Source: Siphonodentalium dalli
Taxonomy: Eukaryota; Mollusca; Scaphopoda; Gadilida; Siphonodentaliidae
DNA length: 64,000 nucleotides
Direction: 5' to 3'
NCBI GenBank assembly: GCA_032622095.1
Contig: CP136061.1
Span: forward strand, 15,938,440-16,002,439
Shown: positions 24,037 to 34,999 of the stretch, in pieces
Numbering within the stretch: the first letter of the stretch is position 1
How the letters are laid out: each line of letters opens with the position of its first letter
Notes under the pieces: generated by a model
What the model saw: only the letters and a program-made list of their open reading frames with translations
Told to the model about the DNA's origin: nothing
Database searches by the model: none
Position numbers and translations under genes: made by a program

Positions 24037-24258
24037 CTCAATCAGGATTGAGGTTGGGTGATAGAAATTACCCGGTAAGCAAAGGGATAGCTGCTGCTCT
24101 AAATATCATACTCAATCAGGATTGAGGTTGGGTGATAGAAATTACCCGGTAAGCAAAGGGATAGCTGCTGCTCTAAATATCATACTCAATCAGGATTGAG
24201 GTGGGGTGAGAGAAATTACCCGGTATGCAAAGGGATAGCTGCTGCTCAGATATTTGTA
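24037..24258. repeat. Three tandem copies of a 74-bp unit
   Basis: Units start at 24037, 24111 and 24185 with CTCAATCAGGATTGAGG, itself a small palindrome. The first two are identical; the third has four or five changes and is truncated. Confidence 0.9.
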
Positions 24259-27109
24259 ATTTGGCTGGCATGGGAACAGTATTATATTATTATTGAATAT
24301 CAATTTACCACAAGATTATTTTTAGCACCGGTCCAGAATTATTTAAGCAATATGGTCCCATTTGCACTGCCACCTACCCACTAAGGTAACCAGACCACCA
24401 CTAATGATCATACTAGTACTACCACGGTAGTATATGGTACATGTACATGTAACACATACTCTATAATCCCTGATCAATCCCAATTGAATATTAAAGGTTT
24501 TACTCCTACCACCAATCTTCTCCCCTTCTCAGCATTACAGTATTATTTGCTCTCCTTTGAATGTGATCCAAAGTGTAGATATCTGGGCTTAGAATCTGAT
24601 GAGAATCAGAATCATGATTATTACATATTTGATTCTCTTAATTTTAAGCAGCTGATTCACTGTAGAAACGCTACTAGTACATTTTGATTCTCACAAATTA
24701 GTATGAATTTAAGGCCTGGATATAATAAACAGACAACATATCTGGGCTGCAAACAACCATAATGCTGCTTGCAAGGATTTTAAATATTAATCCAACATAA
24801 CAGGTGTACAGCATAACAGGGTGCCCTTAAAAACCTGCATCACTTATTATCTTGTGAGTGGGCATGGCTACATTTTGTCTATAATTGTTTTCATTAGCCT
24901 TGATCATGGGTTTTTTGGCATAAATTTGATTAAGGTTTAGGCCTGGAAAGAAAAACAAATATTTGGTTTGAGTTACATGTCAGAAAAAAAATGACATATT
25001 CTTATGGCTTTTCATATCTAATGCAAGATTTTGATAACATTGATTGTGATTTCCTTTGTTTAAACTGTAAAAAAAAGTTTAAAACACAATGCTTTGACAG
25101 ATAACAAACCATTCTGAGACATTGACAATAATTTTTTTTTATAAAAGGTTTCCAAAAAATATCTTGAAAACCATTAAAAAAAACTTTAAAGTAACATACT
25201 GGGTTTAAAATGGGGTACATGTAGGTTGGGAAACCCGTACTACATATTAGTAGATTTTTTACATTTGGCCTTAAATTTTTTGATGTAAGTGACCAGGCCA
25301 CTGTTTATGTTTGTCTGCTACATGTGCTCTCTACAAATCTAACAAACTTAGTTCTCCTGGCCCCTGGCAACATTTATCCAAAGAAACTGAAAGAATGGGA
25401 AATTTGTTTTAAATTGAGCATATTTAATTACTCAGTAGTGTGATCAATTGAGCGACTGTTTCTGAGTGAATGAATGAAATACTAGCCTGTCTCTAGTAAC
25501 CCAGTACTCATATGCTGTAACTTATCTTATCTTATCTTATATTGTAAATACCTGCTATGTCAGGAGAACCGCTGAATGGCGCTGATGGCCGGACATTGGC
25601 AACCATACCCACACAGCTGTATAGACTTTTTGTTAGTACATGTATTGTTAATCTAGGGAGGGTTATTTATTTTTAGTAGGACTTCTTAGTACTTTTACAT
25701 ATATAAAGTAACACTATACCAATGCTTACAATCACAGAAATAAGACAAATTTGGGTAGGCTGACACCAGTCATAGTTTAACCATCAATTATATTGCCTAT
25801 TAATGTTAATCTTTATATATTTTTTTAATAATGGTGAGTAAATGTTTTAGAATCACATCAAGAAACATGAGATAACCATTGGAGTTATTTAGTTAAGCAA
25901 ATACTGCAGGTTTCAACAAAAATTAAACAAATTTCCTGAACTGAATAAAACATGAATCATGATTTCAACAGTCATATTCAAAAGGCTATCACGCACTCAT
26001 TAAACAATTTTATTAGCTCAAATTTGCATTCTGTTGAAAGGAATTAGCATAAAATAACATAAAATAAAAGTTTAATACACAAAAAATAACAGATAAGATA
26101 ACTGCTCTGTCAAATATTCAGTTATCCCGGACCGCCAAAAAAATCCCGAACTGGGAAAAATGGGCAGGGTCATTTCAGAACCAAATATTTTTTTTGGTCA
26201 AAGCTCGATCCGAAAATCATTTTAAATACTGTAGAGTATATGTTTTCTTATGTCTTGGAACAATGTATGACCATGCAAATCAACTGAGAAATTTTTGTGC
26301 AGCGAGAATGCGATCAGTTATCCCGAACTGGGAAAGTGACTGTATAGAACGATTAAATGGGAAGAGAACCGACTCGATCAGGAGAGAACGTAAACAATTA
26401 TCAAAATTCGTGGTTTTTGTCATTGTTATGACTCGCACAATGAAAGTTTCGTTATTAACACGCTCATTGGTGCCACAGATTGTGATGGGATTGAAAATAA
26501 CTAATCGAATTATCACCTAGATGCCTCAAAAGTGCGTTTTAACTGTAAAAAAAGTCATGAAAATGTATAATTTCGATCATCAGGAACCGTCACAAATCAG
26601 TCAAGAACCATCACAAACCGGCGATAGAACGAATTCCGATGTAACAGTTCCTACACAGTGACTAGTAGCCAGAATAGAGATTCATGGCATGATCTAAGAA
26701 AATGCTACCAGATTATATGACCATCTGTGATTGGCTCATGAGACAAGCAGGAGGCCTCTGAATTATTATGTATAGCATACAGATGATTCCAAAGTGTCAA
26801 GTCAACATCAGAAAATACACAGGGCTATATCTAATAATTTTTCCACAAATAGCTTGTTAATGACATGTGATATGAGGAATGGATATGTTAGCCTCACTGA
26901 TCGCTATGTCCTGGTTGTTATTTTCTTCGCTTTCCTCTGTTTGGGAGGATAACTACTTGTACATGTACATTGGATTGCGGGGAACTCGCTAGCGCAGTAT
27001 CTGAGAAGCTTATACCTGGTACAGTAAGATTGTTTGCAGCCATATGATAACAAAGCAACCAGATCAGACAGTTATACTTTCTCAGATGGAAAACGCTCTA
27101 TACTATTGA
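24259..27109. other. Intergenic, no gene recognised
   Basis: AT-rich DNA. It includes a (CTTAT)4 run at 25528-25547. ORFs of 99 (minus, 25002-25301) and 108 codons (plus, 26194-26520) lack domains or splice context. The latter overlaps GTTATCCCGAACTGGGAAA words related to those near 21889. Confidence 0.4.
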
Positions 27110-27112
27110 GTG

Positions 27113-27727
27113 CCTAATAAACATACAGGGCGGAATAAACATACAAGGCGGAATATTCCCAATTTTGTAATAAACATACAGGGCGGAATAAACATACAGG
27201 GTGGAATAAACATACAGGGTGGAATAAACATACAAGGCGGAATATTCCCAATTTTTTAATAAACATACAGGGCGGAATAAACATACAGGGCGGAATAAAC
27301 ATACACAGCGGAATAAACATACAGGGCAGAATAAACATACAAGGCGGAATAAACATACAAGGCGGAATATTCTCAATTTTTTAATAAACATACAGGGCGG
27401 AATAAACATACAAGGCGGAATAAACATACAGGGCGGAATAAACATACAAGGCGGAATAAACATACAGGGTGGAATAAACATACAGGGCGGAATAAACATA
27501 CAGGGTGGAATAAACATACAAGGCGGAATAAACATACAGGGCGGAATAACATACAGGGTGACTGGAATAAACATACAGGGCGGAATAAACATACAGGGCG
27601 GAATAAACATACAGGGCGGAATAAACATACAGGGCGGAATAAACATACAGGATGTAATAAACATACAAGGCGGAATATTCCCAATTTTTTAATAAACATG
27701 CAGGGCGGAATAAACATACAGGGTGGA
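27113..27727. repeat. 18-bp minisatellite, about 30 units
   Basis: Unit GGAATAAACATACAGGGC with single-base variants. It is broken four or five times by AATATTCCCAATTTTTTAAT. Every unit carries AATAAA on the plus strand. On the minus strand 18 bp equals six codons, giving a spurious (MFIPPC)n reading frame. Confidence 0.95.
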
Positions 27728-28275
27728 AATTTCTCCAAATCTATTGAAATACTCATTTAAAATCCACCATAGCTCATCCTATTATTGTACTAGTACTAGT
27801 ACTAATTTATATGTTAATACTACATGTACATTGTAATCCACTTTGAGAAATGGATTGTATATTCAGCAATAGTATTCTTACTAGTAAGTACTAGTACTAA
27901 TACTAAATACAATTTGGGATCCAAGGATATATATACTACTAGTAGTATGTTTTGCGAGATACTTTAACATATACAAAAATCACCCACTAATACTACTAGT
28001 AGGAAGGGAGACCCCCTAACCGATTTTGTTCAGCCTTAATACTATACAATTGTACCAGTACTAGTACTGTACATGTACTACACTTATCAGCAGAAACGTG
28101 TCGAATGAATTGACTAGTTTCATGGTTGCTCGGATTTTTAATTGATGATGACGACCCACAATGTAAGGGAACTATGTATAGGATAATAGCTGATAACAAT
28201 ATTATTTCCCCCATCGATCGATGCCCCATGCAGTTGACAAACAAACGAACACGAAAGTGTAACACTTTTAGAAAT

Positions 28276-28480
28276 TACGTCATTGAGCTATTCCGGGGCA
28301 ATTATTATCAGATGTTTTGATTGGTTCAAAGAAAGTCTGTGATAGAAATAGCACCGAATGACCACGTGTTCGAGCGATGGTTTAAGAAATGACGTCAATG
28401 ATAAAAGAAGCGATTCCCGGGGGGACTAATATCGGATGTTTTGATTGGTTCAAAGAAAATCCTGTGACAGAAATAGTTTT
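28276..28480. repeat. Diverged tandem duplication, about 120-bp period
   Basis: Both halves share a GGATGTTTTGATTGGTTCAA/AGATGTTTTGATTGGTTCAA block (28310, 28434) followed by AGAAA-x-TCTGTGA-AGAAATAG, and an upstream TTCCGGGG-type word. Confidence 0.7.
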
Positions 28481-28716
28481 GATGTGTAGATAACTGAGTC
28501 TTCGAACGTGCGTACGAATCAACACACACACGCTTTATTTGTTCAATAATCACAGATCATCCCTGTATAAAAAAAAGATTGGTTGACATATTTCGACCGC
28601 CAAATTTAATAAACGTACAGGGCCAAATAACGATCGTACAGGCGGGAATTTTAACACAAATTTAACAATCGTACATGTACATTTATTAGGCACCCAAGAG
28701 TAGCTATGTTATACCT

Positions 28717-28991
28717 ATAAGCGAGATCACTGAGTCGCGGCCATATTGGGTTCATCAAGCCACGTTCTGCAGTTTAGGTGCTACAGGTTAAAGTTTTGGA
28801 GGTGCATTCCATAAATGGAACTTTTGAATATTCATGATTCTATATATGGAGTTTTTAAATATTCATGAATTCCATATATGGAATCATGAACATTCAAAAG
28901 TTCCATACATGTATATGGAATGCACCTACAGAAACTGTGGAGCAGGGGCTGGATGAATCCAATATGGCCATCACTCAGTGATCTTGCTTAT
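28717..28991. repeat. 275-bp palindromic foldback element
   Basis: The outer arms AAGCGAGATCACTGAGT and ACTCAGTGATCTTGCTT pair. So do GGCCATATTGGGTTCATC with GATGAATCCAATATGGCC, and GGTGCATTCCATA with its complement near 28914. The centre contains nested CCATATATGGAATCATGA hairpins. It is probably a foldback MITE. Confidence 0.75.
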
Positions 28992-29140
28992 TGTCTTTGT
29001 GATTTGAGTCTCGCTTATATATACTGCGACTGGGCATGCTATGTTCTGATTGGTTGGTGGGAATACTCATGCTGATTGGTTGAAATGTGGAGGCTATATA
29101 CATGTAGCCTCCTGATGATAATTGTTTATTGAGTTTGTTA

Positions 29141-29358
29141 GCTTCAGGTTGGAGGTTATGTTTGAAGTTTAGTTGAGGTAGCCTCAGGTTGGAGGTTATG
29201 TTTGAAGTTTAGTTGAGGTAGCCTCAGGTTGGAGGTTATGTTTGAAGTTTAGTTGAGGTAGCCTCAGGTTGGAGGTTATGTTTGAAGTTTAGTTGAGGTA
29301 GCCTCAGGTTGGAGGTTATGTTTGAAGTTTAGTTGAGGTAGCCTCAGGTTGGAGGCTA
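29141..29358. repeat. 40-bp minisatellite, 5.5 copies
   Basis: Units start at 29141, 29181, 29221, 29261, 29301 and 29341 with GCCTCAGGTTGGAGGTTATG. After the first unit's C-to-T variants they are identical until the truncated last unit. Confidence 0.95.
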
Positions 29359-29539
29359 TGGAATTACCCCATCCCTGGTAGTTAGCCTCTTTTATTCATT
29401 TGGATATCCCTGTTTTTAGTCATTGATGTGCTACCCCATAATGCTCAATTGTACTGATTTGACACTGGGATGAATGTCAGCCCTGACTGTGGGGTGCAGC
29501 CTGTATTGTAGATGTGGCAGGTGCAGTTGTTTGATTTTT

Positions 29540-29890
29540 TCATTTCCGGATGATGACTTTATTAAATCTGAACTGAATGGAATGAAATTTCGTATTTTGG
29601 TTTACTACAGTATACTAGTAGCACAAAATATGGGTCAAGTTCAAATTTGGATTCTGCCCGCCAGTTTTCTCCAGAGTTACGGTCCTTTATAATGTATGTA
29701 GGAATTTTCACTCAATTTTTGTTCCGGATGATAACTTTAGTAAGTCTGAACTGAATGAAATGCAATTTGGTATCTGAGTTTACTAGCCCAAATACAGGTC
29801 AAATTCGAATTAGGGATCTACCCACCTATTTTCACCAGAGTTATGGCCCTTTGTTGAAATTACCAGGGGAATATTTTGCCATGCCCTGTG
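29540..29890. repeat. Two diverged copies of a mollusc-type interspersed repeat
   Basis: Each copy runs from GGATGATGACTTTATTAA-like sequence through TCTGAACTGAATG to CCAGAGTTA-GG-CCTTT, about 180 bp apart. The 3' phrase also ends each 1736-bp unit at 52925-62247. ORFs here are not genes. Confidence 0.6.
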
Positions 29891-30134
29891 ATACTCTTGT
29901 TTCCAATGAGTTAAGGCCCTTTAAGTGTACGAAATAGCCAATTTTTTGTCTGTTTGGCCTTTATCTCAGGAGTGGCTTTAAAATTATGTTTCTCACATTT
30001 TACTTTCTAGAGATTTTTTCAATTTGTCCGTCAGATCTGATATCTCAGGCCAGCATGGGCGAAAGGATGTCTAGAAATATAATTATTCACATTCGTTTAT
30101 CTGAAAATGCTGATTTTTGGGTCATAGATTATAG

Positions 30135-30400
30135 TTATGCCCACACAAGGCAGTTTGCCACATGAGGGTTGCCACCGGACGACAGCCATGGGTTATACGT
30201 ATGCCCACACAAGGCTGTATGTCACATGTGGGGTATCCACCCGATGACAGACATGGTATGTAGGTACATGTATGCCCACACTAGGAAGTATGCCACATGC
30301 CAATGCATTTTCTTATATTGGCGAGTCTCCCATAGGGAACCTCACATATATAAGAGAATGCACTGGCGAGGCTCCCATATATAAGAGAGTGCATTGGCAC
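30135..30400. repeat. Short tandem duplications upstream of the ZNF277-like exon
   Basis: TATGCCCACACAAGGC-type words recur at 30135, 30201 and 30271 with GCCACATG/TCACATG following. GAGTCTCCCATA and GAGGCTCCCATATATAAGAG near 30324 and 30369 form a second local duplication. No promoter is assigned. Confidence 0.55.
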
Positions 30401-30512
30401 AGGGTTTTCGCAAAATTTCCGGAAGCTCCAGTCGTGGAAGCCAGGAAGGGTTAATATAAACCAAGGAGAGATTTTTTGGTGTTAAGTCTTTTTGGTCTTT
30501 ATTTTCCTACAG

Positions 30513-30762
30513 ACTGTTGTTTATCATTGGATGAAATGATGCCGAAAGAAGAGAGAGGTACGTTTCTTGAACCACTACATTTATCTGACAGCGACCTGAC
30601 GTCTGCACCTTCGATAGCTCACCGCGGATGTGAATCGTTACCATGCTGCCTGTGTGATGTCACTCATGATGTCACCAAAGGTACCGATGATTTCCTGCGG
30701 CATCTCCTTCATGAACACAAACTGGTTATCGGTGACGTTAACCTCATCAGCGATTTAAAAGG
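30513..30762 (+). CDS. ZNF277: ZNF277-like zinc-finger protein, N-terminal coding exon
   Basis: The exon follows a pyrimidine-rich acceptor (TTTTCCTACAG, AG at 30511-30512) and ends at AAAGG|GTAAGT. The encoded protein runs FLEPLHLSDSD, then a C2H2-type finger (LPCCLCD ... RHLLHEH), then HKLVIGDVNLISDLKG. ZNF277 proteins have the same order near their N terminus: an ILEPL motif, one finger, and an EHK-VIADV-L linker leading into YILYW. The intron phases join cleanly to the exon at 37405. ATG codons at 30536 and 30539 could be the start, but the open frame reaches the acceptor with a split codon, so an upstream coding exon is possible. ZNF277 is a nuclear zinc-finger protein. Identity rests on the spliced protein across three exons. 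Confidence 0.85.
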
Positions 30763-30931
30763 GTAAGTGAAAAGTGTAGCCCAGTGAGAATGGCTCCACC
30801 TGGTTACTAAATAAAATCGTAAATATATTTTAATATCTCATATTTTTCTGGATATAATCCATAGTGTTGTTGATGATGTGATGTGTACAAATCATGGCAG
30901 TCAGGTGTTGTGCATATAATGTGTCTGACAT

Positions 30932-30996
30932 GAGGTACCCTGAGGGTGAATTCCACATGGTCGGCTAGCTTCACCAAATTCACCCTCTGGGAACCT
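30932..30996. repeat. Palindromic hairpin, GAGGTCCCCAGAGGGTGAAT family, copy 1
   Basis: GAGGTACCCTGAGGGTGAATT faces its complement AATTCACCCTCTGGGAACCTC around a short loop. It lies in intron 1. Other members are at 34878, 36942 and 48100. Confidence 0.7.
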
Positions 30997-31179
30997 CTAT
31001 CTGCTTAGGCCTCAACTGCTATGGAGACCCAGGATCAGATTCAGAAGTTCTGCAGTCACCCTGATTTTGCAAATTAGGTGATATAGAAACTTTGAATATT
31101 TAAAGACAATGCATCAGCAAATTTTACATTCAATGATGTGTTTGGCGAAAGTCTGGGTTAGGGATTAGGGATTAAGATA

Positions 31180-34100
31180 AATGGTGCAATTTATACGCAC
31201 ACTGGTGAGAAACCAAATATTGTTTGTGTTCATTATTAATTATCTTTATTTTCTGGCTTTGGGCTCCCATGGTTTACCTGGATCACATTCTTATTTTCAT
31301 ATAAACAACATTGCATGCTATTTTACCATAATTACAGTTGCTGCCTTTCTTTTCATATTACATTCATTTACTATAGATAATGGCTGAACTAATGACATTA
31401 AAGTTTGATGAGATAGAGAATCACAACAAATTTAATTTTAAGGAAACATATAAATTTAAAAATTGTCGAAAAACAGAGTTTGACGATAACCCAATTAATG
31501 GTTTACCAACAACTCACTACTATTCACCAGATGAATACCATAGAGTAACTAAAACAAAGAGCAATATATCCTTGTTTAACCTAAATTGTCAAAGTCTTAA
31601 CGCTAATTGGGATTCATTCAATACACTTATGTTTGAACTTCAAAATAATACCGGAAAATTTGGACTGATAGGGCTCACAGAAATATTTAGAGCACCAGAT
31701 AATATTGATTTTTCTATGGAAGGGTATCATCCATTGATAAGGAAATGTAGGCCGGTAGAGGACGATTCGAGAGGAGGAGTTGGAATGTTTATAAGATCTG
31801 ACTTAAACTATAAGGTTAGAGATGACTTATCAGTTTTTATCCCACATGTATTCGAATCTCTTTTCATTGAAATAATTGAACCAACTAGGAAATCCTATAT
31901 AACTGGTATTATTTATAGACCTAATTCTCAACCAAAAGCAGATATAGACATATTTATTAAATCAATGAAAGAAATTATGAGTAGAATAAAATCTGAACAC
32001 AAAACAAGTTTTTTAATGGGGGATTATAATATAGACCTCCTGAAATTTGGACAACATGTTAAAACAAATGAATTTATTGATGCAGTAATCACAGATGGTT
32101 TTATGCCTACTATTTTCAAACCCACACGTGTAACATCGCATTCAGCAACCCTTATTGACCAGATACTCTCAAATGACCCAGTTAATGAATTTCATTCTGG
32201 AATAATAATAACAGATGTGAGTGACCACTTTGCAACATTTTATCGCCAAATTGATACCTCCAAAATGCCAAAAGGTGGCTGTGAATCCATTTGGAATAGG
32301 ATCTTTGATGAAGATAATATATCTTGTTTTAAGCGATTGCTATCATCTACAGACTTTGAAATAACTTTGCAATCATCATCCGTAGATGAGTCATACCAAT
32401 CATTCATGGATGTTTACACAAATGCTTATGACATTGCCTTTCCGCTAAAAAAAAGTAACAAAAAATTCCAAAAACAACAGCCATGGATGACCAAAGGCCT
32501 ATTGCAGTCGTCAATAGAAAAAGGAAAATTATATAGAAAACAATTGAGGTCTCCAACAGGCATCAATATAGAAAACTATAAAAACTACTGTCGATACTTT
32601 AATCGTGTCAAAAGATATATAAAAAAAGATTATTATAATAGTAGGCTGCATATGTATAAAAGTGATATGAAGAAAACGTTGGATATTCTGAGGGAAGTTA
32701 TCCAGCATTCAAATAAAAAGCTGCAGTACCCCCAAAGTTTTAACATTGATGGTAAGCAAATACAGAACAGATATCAAATAGCAGAAGAATTTAACAATTT
32801 CTTCTCAACTATTGGATTGCGAGAAGCAGAACATATTGACAAAAAAGTGGATCATGACTTTACACATTATCTTGATGAACCAACATCTAATAGTATGTTT
32901 ATGAGACCAACAAACATAGAAGAATTGGACAATATTGTGAAAAATATGAAAAATAAAACTAGTAAGGATAAATTTGGAATAACAACAAGTCTTCTTAAAG
33001 AAACTATAAGTGAAATATCTACACCTCTATGCCATATAATAAATCTATCAATTGAAAAGGGTATTGTTCCAATTGACATGAAAATAGCCAGAATCATACC
33101 ACTATTCAAATCCAATAAAAAAACTCTAGTTGAAAATTATCGTCCAATTAGTATACTTCCAATATTTTCAAAGGTACTTGAGAAAGTGGTTTGCAGTCGT
33201 TTAACGGAATACTTTGATGATAAATTCTACATTCACCAATATGGGTTTTGTAAAGGTCGCTCCACTATACATCCTATAATTAAACTTTTAAATGATGTTG
33301 CTAGTAATAATGATAAGAAAACTAAGGACTGTACATTAGCTACTTTTATTGATTTTTCAAAAGCTTTCGATACGATAAACCATGATATTCTCTTAACTAA
33401 ACTCGAATACTACGGAATTAGGGGCAATGTTAAAAATTGGTTTAGAAGCTATTTAAAGGATAGGATGCAATATGTAGATATTGAAGGATCAGTCTCCTCA
33501 AAGAGGCGCAACACGATTGGGGTGCCTCAAGGTTCTGTACTGGGGCCAATACTTTTTCTAATATATGTCAATGATATGTACAAAAGTACAAAACTGTCTC
33601 TTTTGTCATTTGCAGATGACACAACAGTATATTCATCTCATCATGACATAAAATATCTTTTTTCCCATACCAATGCTCAATTAAATGGCTTAAATAACTG
33701 GTGTAAGGCAAATAAGCTATCACTAAACACCAAGAAAACCAAGTATATCATAATTCAACCAACAGGTGGTAAACATAATTCCAATAATCACCATCTTATA
33801 ATAAATGGGAATCAAATAGAAAGAATCGGCATTAATTATCGAGAAACTACATTCAAATTCCTTGGTATTCACATTGATGAACATTTAACATTTAAACACC
33901 ATGTATCTGTTATCTCAACAAGAATATCTCGAGCACTATATGCCATTAATCGTGTAAAAAATATCCTTTCACAAAAAAGTATGCACATGTTATATCATTC
34001 TCTTATTCAAAGTCATATAATGTATGGTATTGAAATTTGGGGCAATGCTAAAACCATCAATAAACTGATCGTACTACAGAAAAAAGCTATCCGAACTATC

Positions 34101-34806
34101 CACAATGTAAGATACAATAGCCACACAGACCCGCTTTTTAAACTTAGTAAGATTCTAAAAATAAAGGACATATACAGAATTAAATGTTATCTATTCATGC
34201 ATGATTGGTCAAATAATATTTTACCCAGCTCACTTTTAGACACTTACAACAAATATAATAATCCAACAAAGATTACTAGACAAACTGGAAATATTCACGA
34301 AACTAGGGCTAGAACCACATTTACTGAAAACCTACCGCTACATATCTTCCCAAAACAATGGAAAGAAGTTGACATAAATTCACAATCCCTTATGCCACGT
34401 ACTAACTTTAAACGCCAGGTTACACTAGAATTAATTGAGTCTTACCTTGAAAAAGTTGAATGTAAAAACTTATATTGTCATGACTGCTATCCAGGCGTCA
34501 TGTCATGAGGTAGTAATAACATATAACATATCACTGACAAATTATAGGAAACTGATTTAGATATTTAGATACTTGTTCTGTCTCATCATCATTAATTCAT
34601 CATTAATTTTCATTCAATAATTTCCATTAAATGGAAAAAACAGGGAGCTCAGAGACAGAAAGGAAGTTTATCCAGGGAGATGGTAGGAAGACGACCAGAA
34701 GGTCATGCCACCTCCCAGTAATGTATTATCACTATTTTTTGTTTGTTACTTTTTACCATTGTTATGTTGATATTTACATTACTAATAAACACTTGAACTT
34801 GAACTG
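31180..34806 (+). mobile_element. LINE (CR1/L2-like group) in intron 1
   Basis: The element is in the same orientation as the host gene. The coding region at 31380-34508 is followed by a short 3' UTR ending AATAAACACTTGAACTTGAACT (34782-34804), that is, a polyadenylation-like hexamer plus short TTGAAC repeats, the kind of tail used by CR1/L2-type elements. The 5' end is not defined; 31180 is an estimate. No target-site duplication was found. Confidence 0.7.
31380..34508 (+). CDS. LINE ORF2: endonuclease and reverse transcriptase, 1042 aa
   Basis: An uninterrupted ORF. The apurinic-type endonuclease occupies about residues 60-290: LNCQSLNAN (68), LTEIFRAPDN (about 99), GDYNIDLL (about 215) and the catalytic SDHFATF (about 281). 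Reverse transcriptase follows: NYRPISILPIFSKVLEKVV (about 584), FIDFSKAFDTINHDIL (about 656), GVPQGSVLGPILF (about 714) and FADD (about 744, the YADD-box equivalent). A thumb-like region with FLGIHID and a C terminus ending in a Cys/His cluster (CKNLYCHDCYPG) come after. The enzyme nicks DNA and copies its own RNA at the nick. Length and intact motifs suggest a young, possibly still active copy. The start ATG at 31380 has no clear competitor. Family placement within CR1/L2/Jockey-like LINEs is by motif appearance only. Confidence 0.9.
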   Translation: MAELMTLKFDEIENHNKFNFKETYKFKNCRKTEFDDNPINGLPTTHYYSPDEYHRVTKTKSNISLFNLNCQSLNANWDSFNTLMFELQNNTGKFGLIGLTEIFRAPDNIDFSMEGYHPLIRKCRPVEDDSRGGVGMFIRSDLNYKVRDDLSVFIPHVFESLFIEIIEPTRKSYITGIIYRPNSQPKADIDIFIKSMKEIMSRIKSEHKTSFLMGDYNIDLLKFGQHVKTNEFIDAVITDGFMPTIFKPTRVTSHSATLIDQILSNDPVNEFHSGIIITDVSDHFATFYRQIDTSKMPKGGCESIWNRIFDEDNISCFKRLLSSTDFEITLQSSSVDESYQSFMDVYTNAYDIAFPLKKSNKKFQKQQPWMTKGLLQSSIEKGKLYRKQLRSPTGINIENYKNYCRYFNRVKRYIKKDYYNSRLHMYKSDMKKTLDILREVIQHSNKKLQYPQSFNIDGKQIQNRYQIAEEFNNFFSTIGLREAEHIDKKVDHDFTHYLDEPTSNSMFMRPTNIEELDNIVKNMKNKTSKDKFGITTSLLKETISEISTPLCHIINLSIEKGIVPIDMKIARIIPLFKSNKKTLVENYRPISILPIFSKVLEKVVCSRLTEYFDDKFYIHQYGFCKGRSTIHPIIKLLNDVASNNDKKTKDCTLATFIDFSKAFDTINHDILLTKLEYYGIRGNVKNWFRSYLKDRMQYVDIEGSVSSKRRNTIGVPQGSVLGPILFLIYVNDMYKSTKLSLLSFADDTTVYSSHHDIKYLFSHTNAQLNGLNNWCKANKLSLNTKKTKYIIIQPTGGKHNSNNHHLIINGNQIERIGINYRETTFKFLGIHIDEHLTFKHHVSVISTRISRALYAINRVKNILSQKSMHMLYHSLIQSHIMYGIEIWGNAKTINKLIVLQKKAIRTIHNVRYNSHTDPLFKLSKILKIKDIYRIKCYLFMHDWSNNILPSSLLDTYNKYNNPTKITRQTGNIHETRARTTFTENLPLHIFPKQWKEVDINSQSLMPRTNFKRQVTLELIESYLEKVECKNLYCHDCYPGVMS

Positions 34807-34877
34807 AACAGAAGTGAACAAGTTAATTTGAGACTATAATAGTATATACATGTACTTCCCAAAAGATAAGGCCTATT

Positions 34878-34950
34878 CAGAATTAGGTCCCCAGAGGGTG
34901 AATTTGGTGTTGCTAGCCCTCTAAATTAACTCTCTGGGGACCTCATTCAG
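34878..34950. repeat. Palindromic hairpin family, copy 2
   Basis: CAGAATTAGGTCCCCAGAGG is opposed by CTCTGGGGACCTCATTC. A further half copy (GTTCACCCTTTGGGG...CCTCATTCTG) follows at 34971-34999. Confidence 0.7.
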
Positions 34951-34999
34951 CAAACGTCAGACGCAGTAAGTTCACCCTTTGGGGGGCCTCATTCTGCAA

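Larger units (their letters stand above)
27110..28693. mobile_element. Possible foldback-type element with a tandemly expanded left end
   Basis: The left edge is GTGCCTAATAAACATAC (27110-27126). The right edge is GTACATTTATTAGGCAC (28677-28693), the inverse with 15 of 17 matches. Units like those of the left minisatellite (AATAAACGTACAGGGC) also occur near the right end at 28608. No target-site duplication is evident. The interior encodes nothing recognised. Inner tandem duplication at 28276-28480. Confidence is limited by the short terminal match. Confidence 0.45.

Noticed and set aside
27098-27756. Minus-strand protein of (MFIPPC) repeats, up to 188 codons
   Set aside because: 18-bp units are a multiple of three, so all three frames stay open; no initiation context, no flanking coding sequence, several overlapping frames equally long.
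27110-28693. Confident DNA transposon call
   Set aside because: Only 17 bp of terminal inverted match and no target-site duplication; kept as a low-confidence element.
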